NCBI GenBank assembly: GCA_030612225.1
Contig: JAUWOH010000216.1
Location: 1-5,850 of the forward strand
Reading direction: 5' to 3'
Length of the DNA stretch: 5,850 bases
Source of the DNA: Desulfobacteraceae bacterium
GTDB taxonomy: Bacteria > Desulfobacterota > Desulfobacteria > Desulfobacterales > JAUWMJ01
The notes beneath the pieces are model-generated. The model did not search any database and was not told where the DNA came from. It was given only the letters and a program-made list of their open reading frames with translations. Shown here piece after piece: positions 1 to 5,302 of this stretch; the stretch's first letter is position 1, and each line of letters starts with the position of its first letter. A program made the position numbers and the translations under genes.

Positions 1-145
1 TGAATTGCCCGGATGCATGGCAGATGGCAAAACGTACCAGGAAGCTATTTCAAATGCTGAAATTATTATAAATGAGTGGATAGAAACTGCAAAAGAGTTG
101 GATCGTGAAATTCCACTTGCAAAAGGTCGATTAATGTTTGCCTGA
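1..145 (+). CDS. HicB-family antitoxin, 3' end only
   Basis: The gene enters from the left edge. Reading from base 2, the last 47 residues begin ELPGCMADGKTY and end at a TGA. The pattern (ELPGC, an acidic/gly turn, then a helix with AISNAE..INEWIETAKELDREIP) is the C-terminal half of the HicB fold, a partial RNase H-like domain that binds and neutralises the HicA mRNA interferase. After the IP motif only about ten residues follow, so there is no C-terminal DNA-binding (HTH or ribbon-helix-helix) domain. No hicA follows within the window. Its partner, if any, would lie upstream in the usual hicA-hicB order. It differs clearly from the second HicB at 4859-5050. Family assignment is fairly secure; whether it is a complete functional pair cannot be judged here. 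Confidence 0.82.
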   Translation, partial: ELPGCMADGKTYQEAISNAEIIINEWIETAKELDREIPLAKGRLMFA

Positions 146-199
146 CAAGTCAATCTTCATGCAAAGCCTTTGTGAAAATATGTCTGATTTTATTTTTTA

Positions 200-285
200 T
201 CACGAAAACACGAAATGAGGAAAGCACGAAACATTCTTTCTCCCTATTTCTTTTTTCGTGTTTTCGTCCTTTCGGGCTTTCGTGA
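200..285. repeat. Inverted repeat of 8-bp CACGAAA-type units
   Basis: The left arm (200-231) is four 8-bp units: TCACGAAA, ACACGAAA, TGAGGAAA, GCACGAAA. The right arm (254-285) is the reverse complement of four similar units: TCACGAAA, GCCCGAAA, GGACGAAA, ACACGAAA. The arms match at 27 of 32 positions and flank a 22-base loop. Periodic CACGAAA elements of this kind are, to my knowledge, common intergenic repeats in environmental bacteria; their function is not established. Confidence 0.8.
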
Positions 286-300
286 TTGGTTTTTGTTTTT
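200..300 (+). terminator. Probable intrinsic terminator of upstream hicB
   Basis: The inverted repeat at 200-285 can form a long imperfect hairpin. It is followed on the + strand by a T-rich stretch (286-300: TTGGTTTTTGTTTTT). It lies 55 bases after the hicB stop and before a convergent gene, which is where a terminator is needed. On the minus strand the hairpin is followed by A-rich sequence, so termination would be one-directional. The 22-base loop and mismatched stem are less compact than a classic terminator. Confidence 0.45.
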
Positions 301-433
301 AACCACAGAGAACACAGAGTACATTAATTAATCGACGTATTCCGCCTTTAAGAACTTTAACATTAAAATTAAACGATAACTTGATTTTTATCAAACAATT
401 AATATCCTCTGTGATCTCAGTGTGCTCCGTGGT
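301..433. repeat. ACCACAGAG-type inverted repeat pair
   Basis: The left arm begins at 301 (AACCACAGAGAACACAGAG). The right arm at 416-433 reads CTCAGTGTGCTCCGTGGT, whose reverse complement matches the left arm (302-319) at 15 of 18 positions. A further CTCTGTGAT unit adjoins it at 407-415. The arms enclose about 95 bases of AT-rich DNA with no ORF. It sits between the convergent ends of hicB and the FG-GAP gene, directly after the CACGAAA element. No T-tract follows on the minus strand, so I do not call it a terminator for the FG-GAP gene. Confidence 0.7.
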
Positions 434-444
434 GAATCTTTCTT

Positions 445-2118
445 TCACTTCCCTATCTCATAAGCAATAATAGTAGTTTTGGGCGTTGTAAACACAATAG
501 TCCCTTCTTTAATTATTACACCGGCTACAAGTTCATTTTTTCCGTCATTGTCAAAATCGCCGATTGCAAAATCACGAATATGACCGGAAATTGTGCGTGT
601 TTTCCAGTTTGGCACAAGTCCGAGTCCGTCCCACGAGAGTGAAACAAAGTTTGTCTTTGTGAATTTTCGAAAATCTTTCAGCAGGCTTCCTGCCATTTCA
701 TGATTTGTCACTGCAATTACTTCGTTTTTTCCATCCTTATTCATGTCGCATATGGCAACCCGCATGGGAAGATACTCTCTGTTTTCAATGCCGGGCTCGG
801 TTTTTGGCAGGATATAATAAAGGGTGCTGCCTCCTAAACGATCACTTCCGGTCCACTCTTCACCACCGCCTGTATTAAATATCCTTAATCTGTCTGTTTT
901 TGTATAAGCTACAACAAGGTCATCACCGCTGTTCATGACATCTCCCATTGCAGCTCCAATGACACTTACCTGTCCTGACTTTAAGACCTGTACGGAAGGA
1001 AGGTATTCTGAATTTTCCCAGGTCATTTCATGAATTGCTCCAGAAGCAAAGGGCCCTCCGCCCCTGTTTTTCTGCCCGAGCAAAACGGGTCTTTTTTCAG
1101 GCATTTTAACAACCCTGAAATACCACGGTACGTTATCTACAATCTTGACATATTTTCTACCGTTGTATTCAAGCACAAAGGAACTGACGCTGTTTTTGCC
1201 TGAGCTAAGGCTTGTAACAAAAATTTCAGGATAACCGTTTTGGTTAATATCCGCTATATCAAGTCCTATGAAATATAAGTTTTTGCTTTCATTTATCTCT
1301 TCAACTTTAAGAAGGCGCCGGTTTTCGTACCTGTAAATCCGGATTGAGCGTGCTCCGGCTACAACTGTTTCTACCTTTCCATCTTTGTCTACATCGCCAA
1401 GGGCCAGACCGTTTAAAAACAATTTGAAATTTCTGCTCTTCCAGAATTTGGTGGATAATTCCCTGGTGCTGCCGTCTTTAACAAGCAGCGAATTTTGCCC
1501 GCCTTGCAAAGGCGGCTCTTCGCCGGTTACTTCATTTTTAAGAAGCGTCTCAGGGTGGGCATGGATATCTCTTTTTTGACTTCCAGGAGCCGGTGTCGAG
1601 GATGCCGGCGGAGGAGTGGTAACCGTTGATTTTACACCGAAAACTTTTTCATTTATATCTCCTGCTATAATATTTATCTGTGGGATTACCTCGTCCATGC
1701 CCTGGCTGTGGTTGAAAAAGGCAAACTTCTGTTTATCCCCGGAAACATCAACCATTTTAGCATCAATGCTTACACTGTTGCCGAAAACCGTGAGGCTGCC
1801 GAAAAGGACAAAGTCTGCATTAAGATTTTCTCCAATTTGTCGTGCCGTTTCCTCATTTATAGGCCCGGTGACAGCTTTAAGTGCTTTTTCTGTTTCTTCG
1901 CGACCTACAACCTGTACCTTGCCTGCTCTGGAAAGACGTGATGCGAGCATGTCATAAATGCCGTCTTTCAAAAAGGTAAGATCCTTTTCAGCGTTCATCT
2001 TAAAGGGAATTATGACAACCCTGTCCGGCTCTGCAGCAAATAAATTAATATTTGCGAATATAATAAAAATAAAACTTAAAAAAAGGATCCTGCAGGTTGA
2101 ATTAAATAAATATTTCAA
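445..2118 (-). CDS. Exported FG-GAP/VCBS repeat protein with TolB/FlgO-like N-terminal domain
   Basis: With the TTG start at 2118 the protein is 557 residues. Residues 1-29 are a signal peptide (basic start, ILFLSFIFIIF core, likely cleavage near FAA/EPDR). Residues about 32-160 (RVVIIPF..., MLASRLSRAGKVQVVGREE, NADFVLFGSLT) resemble the alpha/beta domain of TolB, FlgO and CsgG-related envelope proteins. A Pro/Ser/Thr-rich linker spans about 167-180. Then come about five FG-GAP/VCBS beta-propeller blades at roughly 238-255, 286-303, 387-405, 452-472 and 517-534, three with full DxDxDG-like calcium loops (GDVDKDG, CDMNKDG, GDFDNDG) and two degenerate. Export to periplasm or surface and a Ca-bound propeller that binds protein or glycan are family inference; no substrate is known. 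An ATG at 2133 is in frame but lacks a ribosome site, while GGAGGG at 2126-2131 is ideally placed for the TTG. It is monocistronic here. Confidence 0.88.
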   Translation of the reverse strand: MKYLFNSTCRILFLSFIFIIFANINLFAAEPDRVVIIPFKMNAEKDLTFLKDGIYDMLASRLSRAGKVQVVGREETEKALKAVTGPINEETARQIGENLNADFVLFGSLTVFGNSVSIDAKMVDVSGDKQKFAFFNHSQGMDEVIPQINIIAGDINEKVFGVKSTVTTPPPASSTPAPGSQKRDIHAHPETLLKNEVTGEEPPLQGGQNSLLVKDGSTRELSTKFWKSRNFKLFLNGLALGDVDKDGKVETVVAGARSIRIYRYENRRLLKVEEINESKNLYFIGLDIADINQNGYPEIFVTSLSSGKNSVSSFVLEYNGRKYVKIVDNVPWYFRVVKMPEKRPVLLGQKNRGGGPFASGAIHEMTWENSEYLPSVQVLKSGQVSVIGAAMGDVMNSGDDLVVAYTKTDRLRIFNTGGGEEWTGSDRLGGSTLYYILPKTEPGIENREYLPMRVAICDMNKDGKNEVIAVTNHEMAGSLLKDFRKFTKTNFVSLSWDGLGLVPNWKTRTISGHIRDFAIGDFDNDGKNELVAGVIIKEGTIVFTTPKTTIIAYEIGK

Positions 2119-2125
2119 AAGATTA

Positions 2126-2131
2126 CCCTCC
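2126..2131 (-). promoter_or_regulatory. Shine-Dalgarno GGAGGG that sets a TTG start
   Basis: On the minus strand ATGGAGGGTAATCTTTTG contains a strong GGAGGG whose first G is the last base of the upstream in-frame ATG (2131-2133). It lies 7 bases before the TTG at 2116-2118. Nothing resembling a ribosome site precedes the ATG. The TTG start also puts lysine as residue 2, giving a cleaner signal peptide. Confidence 0.65.
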
Positions 2132-2209
2132 ATTTATTCAATTTTTAAAACTACGTCCTTCCCCGGATAACGGGATCTTCGATGGGCGCAGATTCTTTGC
2201 GAAACCATC

Positions 2210-2237
2210 ATTAATATACCAGTTGCAGGATTGTCAA
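2210..2237 (-). promoter_or_regulatory. Candidate sigma70 promoter of the FG-GAP protein gene
   Basis: On the minus strand a perfect -35 TTGACA (2237-2232) is followed after 16 bases by ATTAAT (2215-2210). A better -10 word, TATATT, lies only 13 bases away. Transcription would begin near 2203, giving a leader of about 85 bases with a small CCCG/CGGG hairpin near 2160-2173. The -35 is strong and the -10 is weak. Confidence 0.45.
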
Positions 2238-2240
2238 TCT

Positions 2241-2551
2241 TTATAAAACATCGAAAAATTAATTTTGTGTAATACTTAAAGGTTTTTGTAAAAAGCTGGA
2301 AAAAAGGATTCGAGGGGTCAATGGTTTCTACCTGAATCCCACTGCCATAATAACCGTCTCGGTCACTCCTTCGATACGAATAAACTCCTCAGAAATTAAG
2401 GGTTCGATGTAGATAAGTGGTGCGAAACTTGAGTTACTGATTTAATGAATGTTCAGGCCACTAAACAGTACAACCTTCTCAAGCTTATAACCTTATGTGA
2501 TTATAATGTATTTCACTTGAACCCTTGAATCTTTGACCCCTTGGCCCCTTA
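2241..2551. other. Gene-free intergenic stretch with a degenerate C-rich repeat tract
   Basis: I see no convincing gene here on either strand. AGGGGTCAA at 2313-2321 is the exact reverse complement of TTGACCCCT at 2533-2541. Around the right arm a run of 7-10-base units (TTGAACCC, TTGAATCTT, TTGACCCCTT, GGCCCCTTA) spans about 2517-2551. This resembles a decayed relative of the better preserved GGTTCA element at 2638-2879, with a similar spacing of about 230 bases. The sequence between the arms is unremarkable and stop-rich. Confidence 0.45.
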
Positions 2552-2581
2552 GGATCACTCCAACTCTTTTGGAGATGATCC
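2552..2581. repeat. 12-bp hairpin, function unknown
   Basis: GGATCA plus CTCCAA (2552-2563) pairs with TTGGAG plus TGATCC (2569-2581), with a 5-base CTCTT loop and a single bulged A at 2575. The pairing is otherwise perfect. Neither strand has a T-tract directly after it, so it is a poor intrinsic terminator. It could be a structured end of the adjacent repeat tract, a protein-binding palindrome or an RNA processing site. Confidence 0.6.
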
Positions 2582-2599
2582 AAATATATAATCTCTGAC

Positions 2600-2626
2600 T
2601 TGCTAATCGGAAGTTTTTCATATACT
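2600..2626 (+). promoter_or_regulatory. glnS: Weak candidate promoter for glnS
   Basis: TTGCTA (2600-2605) and TATACT (2621-2626) are separated by 15 bases in AT-rich DNA. The -10 matches 5 of 6 consensus bases, but the spacing is short. If used, the glnS leader would be about 280 bases and would include the whole terminal inverted repeat element. No better promoter is visible between here and glnS. Confidence 0.25.
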
Positions 2627-2637
2627 AAAAAAGTAAC

Positions 2638-2879
2638 GGTTCAAAGGTTCAATGGTTCAGGGTTCAGAGGTTATCGGTTCTCGACATAAATCCGAATCTA
2701 AGCGGAAATTGGTAATCCCTGACTGGAGAAGGTATGAGGATATTGAACCAATGGCAGTTGGCCCGAGAGCTAATCCGCAAGTTCTGTGGACTGACAAAAA
2801 CAACCCTGAACCCTGGTCGCCTATGGTGCCGCCAAAGGCGGGTAAACCTCTGAACTCTGAACCTTTGAACCTTTGAACC
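2638..2879. repeat. 242-bp element with 35-bp terminal inverted repeats (MITE-like)
   Basis: The left end (2638-2672) is a run of 7-8-base units (GGTTCAAA, GGTTCAAT, GGTTCAG, GGTTCAGA, GGTT). Its reverse complement matches 2845-2879 at 33 of 35 positions. A further partial set of the same C-rich words (AGAACCTCTGAACCTTGAAC) continues to 2900, right up to the glnS ribosome site. The core of about 170 bases has no credible gene; a 74-codon ORF through it starts and ends inside the repeats. No target-site duplication is obvious. It could be a small non-autonomous mobile element or an intergenic repeat of the REP type. Confidence 0.7.
2802..2855 (+). repeat. Dispersed 55-bp motif, copy 1 (upstream of glnS)
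   Basis: This begins AACCCTGAAC, contains GGTCGCCTATGGTGCC and ends in GGCGGGTAAACCTCTGAAC. It matches 5294-5348 at about 48 of 55 aligned positions with one single-base gap. A CCGCC/GGCGG stem (2829-2833 with 2837-2841) is the core. It forms the right-hand inner part of the 242-bp element and ends 55 bases before the glnS ATG. Confidence 0.75.
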
Positions 2880-2910
2880 CAGAACCTCTGAACCTTGAAC
2901 GAGGAAAATT

Positions 2911-4620
2911 ATGAAAACGCCAGACACTAAGCAGACGGTACCTCCTCCCAACTTTATTAGAAGTATTGTTGCCCAGGACATGAAGACGGATAAATACGAC
3001 GGCAGGGTAGTAACCCGATTTCCACCTGAGCCTAACGGTTATCTACACATCGGCCACGCCAAATCCATTTGTCTTAACTTCGGCATTGCTGCTGAACATA
3101 AAGGGGGCATTTGCAATTTGAGATTCGATGACACAGATCCCAGCAAGGAAGAAATGGAGTACGTGGAGTCGATCAAGTCAGATGTTCGATGGCTGGGATT
3201 TGACTGGGAAGACAGGCAGTTTTTTGCATCGGACTATTTTGAGGAGCTTTATCACTATGCTGTGCAGCTGATAAAAGCAGGCAAAGCATATGTTGACAGC
3301 CTGAGTGCAGAGGAAATCAGGAAGTACCGAGGTACCCTGACTGAACCTGGTCGGGAAAGCCCTTATCACGATCGAAGCATTGATGAAAATCTTGATCTAT
3401 TTTCCCGTATGAGAGCGGGCGAATTTAATGATGGTGCTCACGTACTTCGGGCAAAAATTGATATGGCGTCCGGCAATATGCTTATGCGTGACCCGACTTT
3501 GTACCGCATCAGGCATGTGTCTCATTACAGAACAGGTGATAAGTGGTGCATTTATCCAATGTACGACTTTACCCATTGCCTGTCCGATTCCATTGAAGGA
3601 ATAACTCATTCAATTTGCACACTGGAATTTGAAATTAACCGCCAGCTTTACGACTGGGTTCTTGACGAATTAAAAGTTTATCACCCACAGCAGATTGAGT
3701 TTGCCCGTCTTAATCTGACTTACACGGTACTTAGTAAGCGCAAGCTTATAGAACTGGTGGAAAGAGGGCATGTCACCGGGTGGGATGATCCGAGGATGCC
3801 GACTATTTCCGGCTTGCGAAGACGCGGATACACACCGGCTTCAATTCGAAACTTTTGTGAGCGTATCGGTGTGGCTAAGAGAGACAGCATGGTGGATGTG
3901 GCACTCCTTGAGTACAGCGTACGGGAAGATCTGAATAAACACGCCCCCCGTGTAATGGGTGTGCTGCGGCCTCTTAAGGTTGTCATAGATAATTATCCTG
4001 AAGGTAAGGTGGAAGAGCTGGATGCGGAAAATAATCCTGAAGATTCAAGTGCAGGAAAAAGAAAAATTCTTTTTTCCCGGGTTTTGTATATCGAAAAGGA
4101 AGATTTTATGGAAGATCCTCCGAAAAAGTTTTTTCGTCTGACCCCGGGGCGTGAAGTAAGATTAAAGCATGCGTATTATATAAAATGTTCAGATATTGTG
4201 AAGGATGAAAAAACAGGTGAAGTTATCGAAGTGCATTGCACCTATGATCCAAAGACGCGGGGCGGATGGTCTGAAGACGGGAGGAAGGTAAGGGGAACAT
4301 TGCACTGGGTCTCGGCAGGTCATGCGCTTAAAGCAGAAGTTCGCTTATACGACCATCTGTTTGCACAAGAGAATCCCTCAGAGACAAAAACCGGCGCCGA
4401 CTTTAAATCTTTTTTGAATCCAAACTCGCTGGAAAGACTGACATCATGCCTGGTTGAACCGAGCCTGGCCGATGCGGCGCCGGGGAGTCGCTACCAGTTT
4501 TTGAGGCAGGGCTATTTCTGTGTAGATTCAAAAGATTCTTCTGCCACTGCACTTGTATTTAACCGAACGGTGACTCTTCGGGATACATGGGCAAAAATTC
4601 AAAGAGCCCGGGAGAAGTAG
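2911..4620 (+). CDS. glnS: Glutaminyl-tRNA synthetase
   Basis: This cytoplasmic class I aminoacyl-tRNA synthetase charges tRNA-Gln with glutamine using ATP. The 569 residues are close to the usual 550-570. The N-terminus NFIRSIVAQD leads to RFPPEPNGYLHIGHAKSICLNFGIA, with the HIGH motif at 46-49. RFDDTDPSKEEMEYVESIK lies near 71-89. VLSKRKL (273-279) is the KMSKS-type loop, with Leu where the E. coli enzyme has Met, followed by GWDDPRMPTISGLRRRGYTP. The C-terminal half holds the two beta-barrel anticodon-binding domains, including HWVSAGHALKAEVRLYDHLF (465-484). All key regions are present with no frameshift. The ATG at 2911 has GAGG at 2901-2904, six bases upstream. Having this enzyme implies direct glutaminylation of tRNA-Gln; whether GatCAB also exists cannot be told here. 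It is transcribed alone, and its leader is packed with repeats. Confidence 0.98.
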   Translation: MKTPDTKQTVPPPNFIRSIVAQDMKTDKYDGRVVTRFPPEPNGYLHIGHAKSICLNFGIAAEHKGGICNLRFDDTDPSKEEMEYVESIKSDVRWLGFDWEDRQFFASDYFEELYHYAVQLIKAGKAYVDSLSAEEIRKYRGTLTEPGRESPYHDRSIDENLDLFSRMRAGEFNDGAHVLRAKIDMASGNMLMRDPTLYRIRHVSHYRTGDKWCIYPMYDFTHCLSDSIEGITHSICTLEFEINRQLYDWVLDELKVYHPQQIEFARLNLTYTVLSKRKLIELVERGHVTGWDDPRMPTISGLRRRGYTPASIRNFCERIGVAKRDSMVDVALLEYSVREDLNKHAPRVMGVLRPLKVVIDNYPEGKVEELDAENNPEDSSAGKRKILFSRVLYIEKEDFMEDPPKKFFRLTPGREVRLKHAYYIKCSDIVKDEKTGEVIEVHCTYDPKTRGGWSEDGRKVRGTLHWVSAGHALKAEVRLYDHLFAQENPSETKTGADFKSFLNPNSLERLTSCLVEPSLADAAPGSRYQFLRQGYFCVDSKDSSATALVFNRTVTLRDTWAKIQRAREK

Positions 4621-4628
4621 ATGATGGA

Positions 4629-4791
4629 GAAGCGCTTCGCGAAATGACCGTTACGCTCAAGGAGTGCTTCGCTTGAAGAGCGTTTCACTTGAGGAGCGCT
4701 CTTTGCTTGAGGCAAAAACTCAAGGCCGATAGGCCGCTCCTCAAGCCACGAAGTGGTGCTCATATAGGCCAAAGACCGCTCTTCCTTTTAG
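4629..4791. repeat. Tandem and inverted hairpin-rich patch downstream of glnS
   Basis: The patch opens with the palindrome GAAGCGCTTC (4629-4638). Three tandem 16-18-base units follow at 4661-4676, 4677-4692 and 4693-4710, consensus near GGAGCGCTTCRCTTGA. The next part is partly their reverse complement: CTTGAGGAGCG (4688-4698) pairs exactly with CGCTCCTCAAG (4735-4745). Smaller stems inside include CTTGAG/CTCAAG, GGCC/GGCC and CCAC/GTGG (4747-4757 area). AGGCCGATAGGCCGC and a variant, AGGCCAAAGACCGC, are repeated. There is no ORF. It may fold strongly at the 3' end of the glnS mRNA, but no T-tract supports calling it an intrinsic terminator. Confidence 0.65.
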
Positions 4792-4793
4792 CC

Positions 4794-4822
4794 TTGACAC
4801 ACAATCGACATGCGGTCATAGT
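4794..4822 (+). promoter_or_regulatory. Sigma70-type promoter of the hicBA module
   Basis: A consensus -35 TTGACA (4794-4799) and CATAGT (4817-4822) are separated by the optimal 17 bases. Transcription would begin near 4829, about 30 bases before the hicB ATG. HicB proteins with DNA-binding domains autoregulate such promoters. This HicB has none, so regulation of that kind is not evident. Confidence 0.65.
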
Positions 4823-4848
4823 AAGACATATAGAATAAAAAAAACTAT

Positions 4849-4853
4849 GGAGG
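4849..4853 (+). promoter_or_regulatory. Shine-Dalgarno GGAGG that sets the hicB start
   Basis: ATGGAGGCATTTATG contains GGAGG, whose first G is the last base of an upstream in-frame ATG (4847-4849). It stands 5 bases before the second ATG (4859). The upstream ATG has only an A-run before it. The second ATG also gives MKLNIVY, the usual HicB opening strand. Confidence 0.7.
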
Positions 4854-4858
4854 CATTT

Positions 4859-5050
4859 ATGAAATTAAATATTGTCTATAAAAAAGAAAAAGAATGGTTT
4901 GTCGGGCATATACAAGAGTATCCCGATTATGAAAGTCAAGGCAAAACATTGGATGAATTAAAAGAAAATTTAATCGAAATTTATTATGATATTAATAAAG
5001 GTTTGGTGCCTGATGCAGAATCTTTTCAGCTATTGGAAGTGGCAATTTGA
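4859..5050 (+). CDS. HicB-family antitoxin, short single-domain form
   Basis: The 63-residue protein MKLNIVYKKEKEWFVGHIQEYPD... has the HicB beta-beta-beta-alpha order: a first strand (KLNIVY), a second (WFVGHIQEYPDYESQG), then the helix TLDELKENLIEIYYDINKG. The gap between EYPD and the TLDEL helix is typical (G-TLDEA-like). It stops soon after the helix, so the protein is the partial RNase H-like domain alone with no DNA-binding tail. Its role is to bind and inhibit HicA encoded immediately downstream; gene order here is antitoxin first. Its stop TGA is 12 bases before the hicA ATG, so the two are co-transcribed and probably translationally coupled. AT content is clearly higher than in glnS next door. 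The start at 4859 is chosen over 4847 because of GGAGG placement. Confidence 0.85.
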   Translation: MKLNIVYKKEKEWFVGHIQEYPDYESQGKTLDELKENLIEIYYDINKGLVPDAESFQLLEVAI

Positions 5051-5062
5051 AAAGAAAAAAAG

Positions 5063-5221
5063 ATGATTAAAACAATTAAGTCAAACGGTTGTGTCTTCAT
5101 ACGTCATGGCGGTAATCATGACTGGTATAAAAATCCTCAAACAGGAAAAAGCCAACCTATCCCAAGGCATACTGAAATAGAAGATAGCCTCGCTAAAAGA
5201 ATAATTAAAAGATTATCGTAA
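5063..5221 (+). CDS. HicA-family toxin (mRNA interferase), possibly N-terminally short
   Basis: From ATG 5063 the protein is 52 residues: MIKTIKSNGCVFIRHGGNHDWYKN... It carries the HicA dsRBD-like core: a first helix (IKTIKSNG), a strand with FIRHGGNHDWY including the conserved catalytic-type His after GGN, then PIPRHTEIEDSLAKRIIKRL. HicA cleaves mRNA and is held by HicB. Family members usually begin MKRKxLIK, so this start lacks about four or five residues. A TTG at 5047 overlapping the hicB stop would encode (M)KRKK in front, but reads out of frame because of the A7 run at 5055-5061. The ATG has only A-rich sequence with a weak AAG before it, implying coupling to hicB translation. It is too short for many gene callers. 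Confidence 0.82.
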   Translation: MIKTIKSNGCVFIRHGGNHDWYKNPQTGKSQPIPRHTEIEDSLAKRIIKRLS

Positions 5222-5241
5222 AACGGCTTCTAACAACAGGA

Positions 5242-5302
5242 TTCAGGGTTGATGTATCAATGGATAAGATTTGTATTGAATTTCAAACCTCTTAACCCTG
5301 AA
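5242..5302. repeat. Inverted repeat TTCAGGGTT / AACCCTGAA
   Basis: TTCAGGGTT (5242-5250) is the exact reverse complement of AACCCTGAA (5294-5302), with 43 bases of AT-rich sequence between. These are the same words that build the terminal repeats of the 242-bp element upstream of glnS. This stretch looks like a shorter or truncated relative. It begins 20 bases after the hicA stop. Confidence 0.55.
5249..5277 (+). promoter_or_regulatory. Weak candidate promoter for the TraB/GumN gene
   Basis: TTGATG (5249-5254) and TGTATT (5272-5277) are 17 bases apart, each matching 4 of 6 consensus bases. If used, the 55-bp motif copy 2 and the 5337-5361 hairpin would lie in the leader. Transcription from the hicBA promoter reading through is the alternative. 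Confidence 0.28.

Noticed and set aside
301..433. tRNA or other structured RNA gene
   Set aside because: No cloverleaf, no T-arm consensus and no other RNA family signature; only the two inverted arms are structured.
1385..1957. Several + strand ORFs of 64-113 codons opposite the FG-GAP gene
   Set aside because: They lie antisense within a well-supported coding region and have no family signature.
2040..2118. Lipoprotein signal in the FG-GAP protein because of an early Cys (NSTCRIL)
   Set aside because: The Cys precedes the hydrophobic core and has no lipobox, so an ordinary signal peptide is the better reading.
2497..2510. TATAAT at 2502-2507 as a promoter -10
   Set aside because: The matching -35 region (TCAAGC or neighbours) is not like TTGACA at any allowed spacing, and no gene follows closely.
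2652..2876. 74-codon ORF on the + strand
   Set aside because: It begins and ends inside the terminal inverted repeats, has no ribosome site, and its protein has no recognisable family pattern.
2638..2900. CRISPR array from the short periodic repeats
   Set aside because: Units are only 7-8 bases with no spacers, and the ends are inverted rather than directly repeated.
2664..2981. 105-codon ORF on the minus strand
   Set aside because: It overlaps the start of glnS in antisense and runs through both repeat arms, giving repetitive low-quality protein.
4661..4710. CRISPR or VNTR within a gene
   Set aside because: Three diverged 16-18-base units without spacers or an open frame; better described as part of an intergenic hairpin patch.
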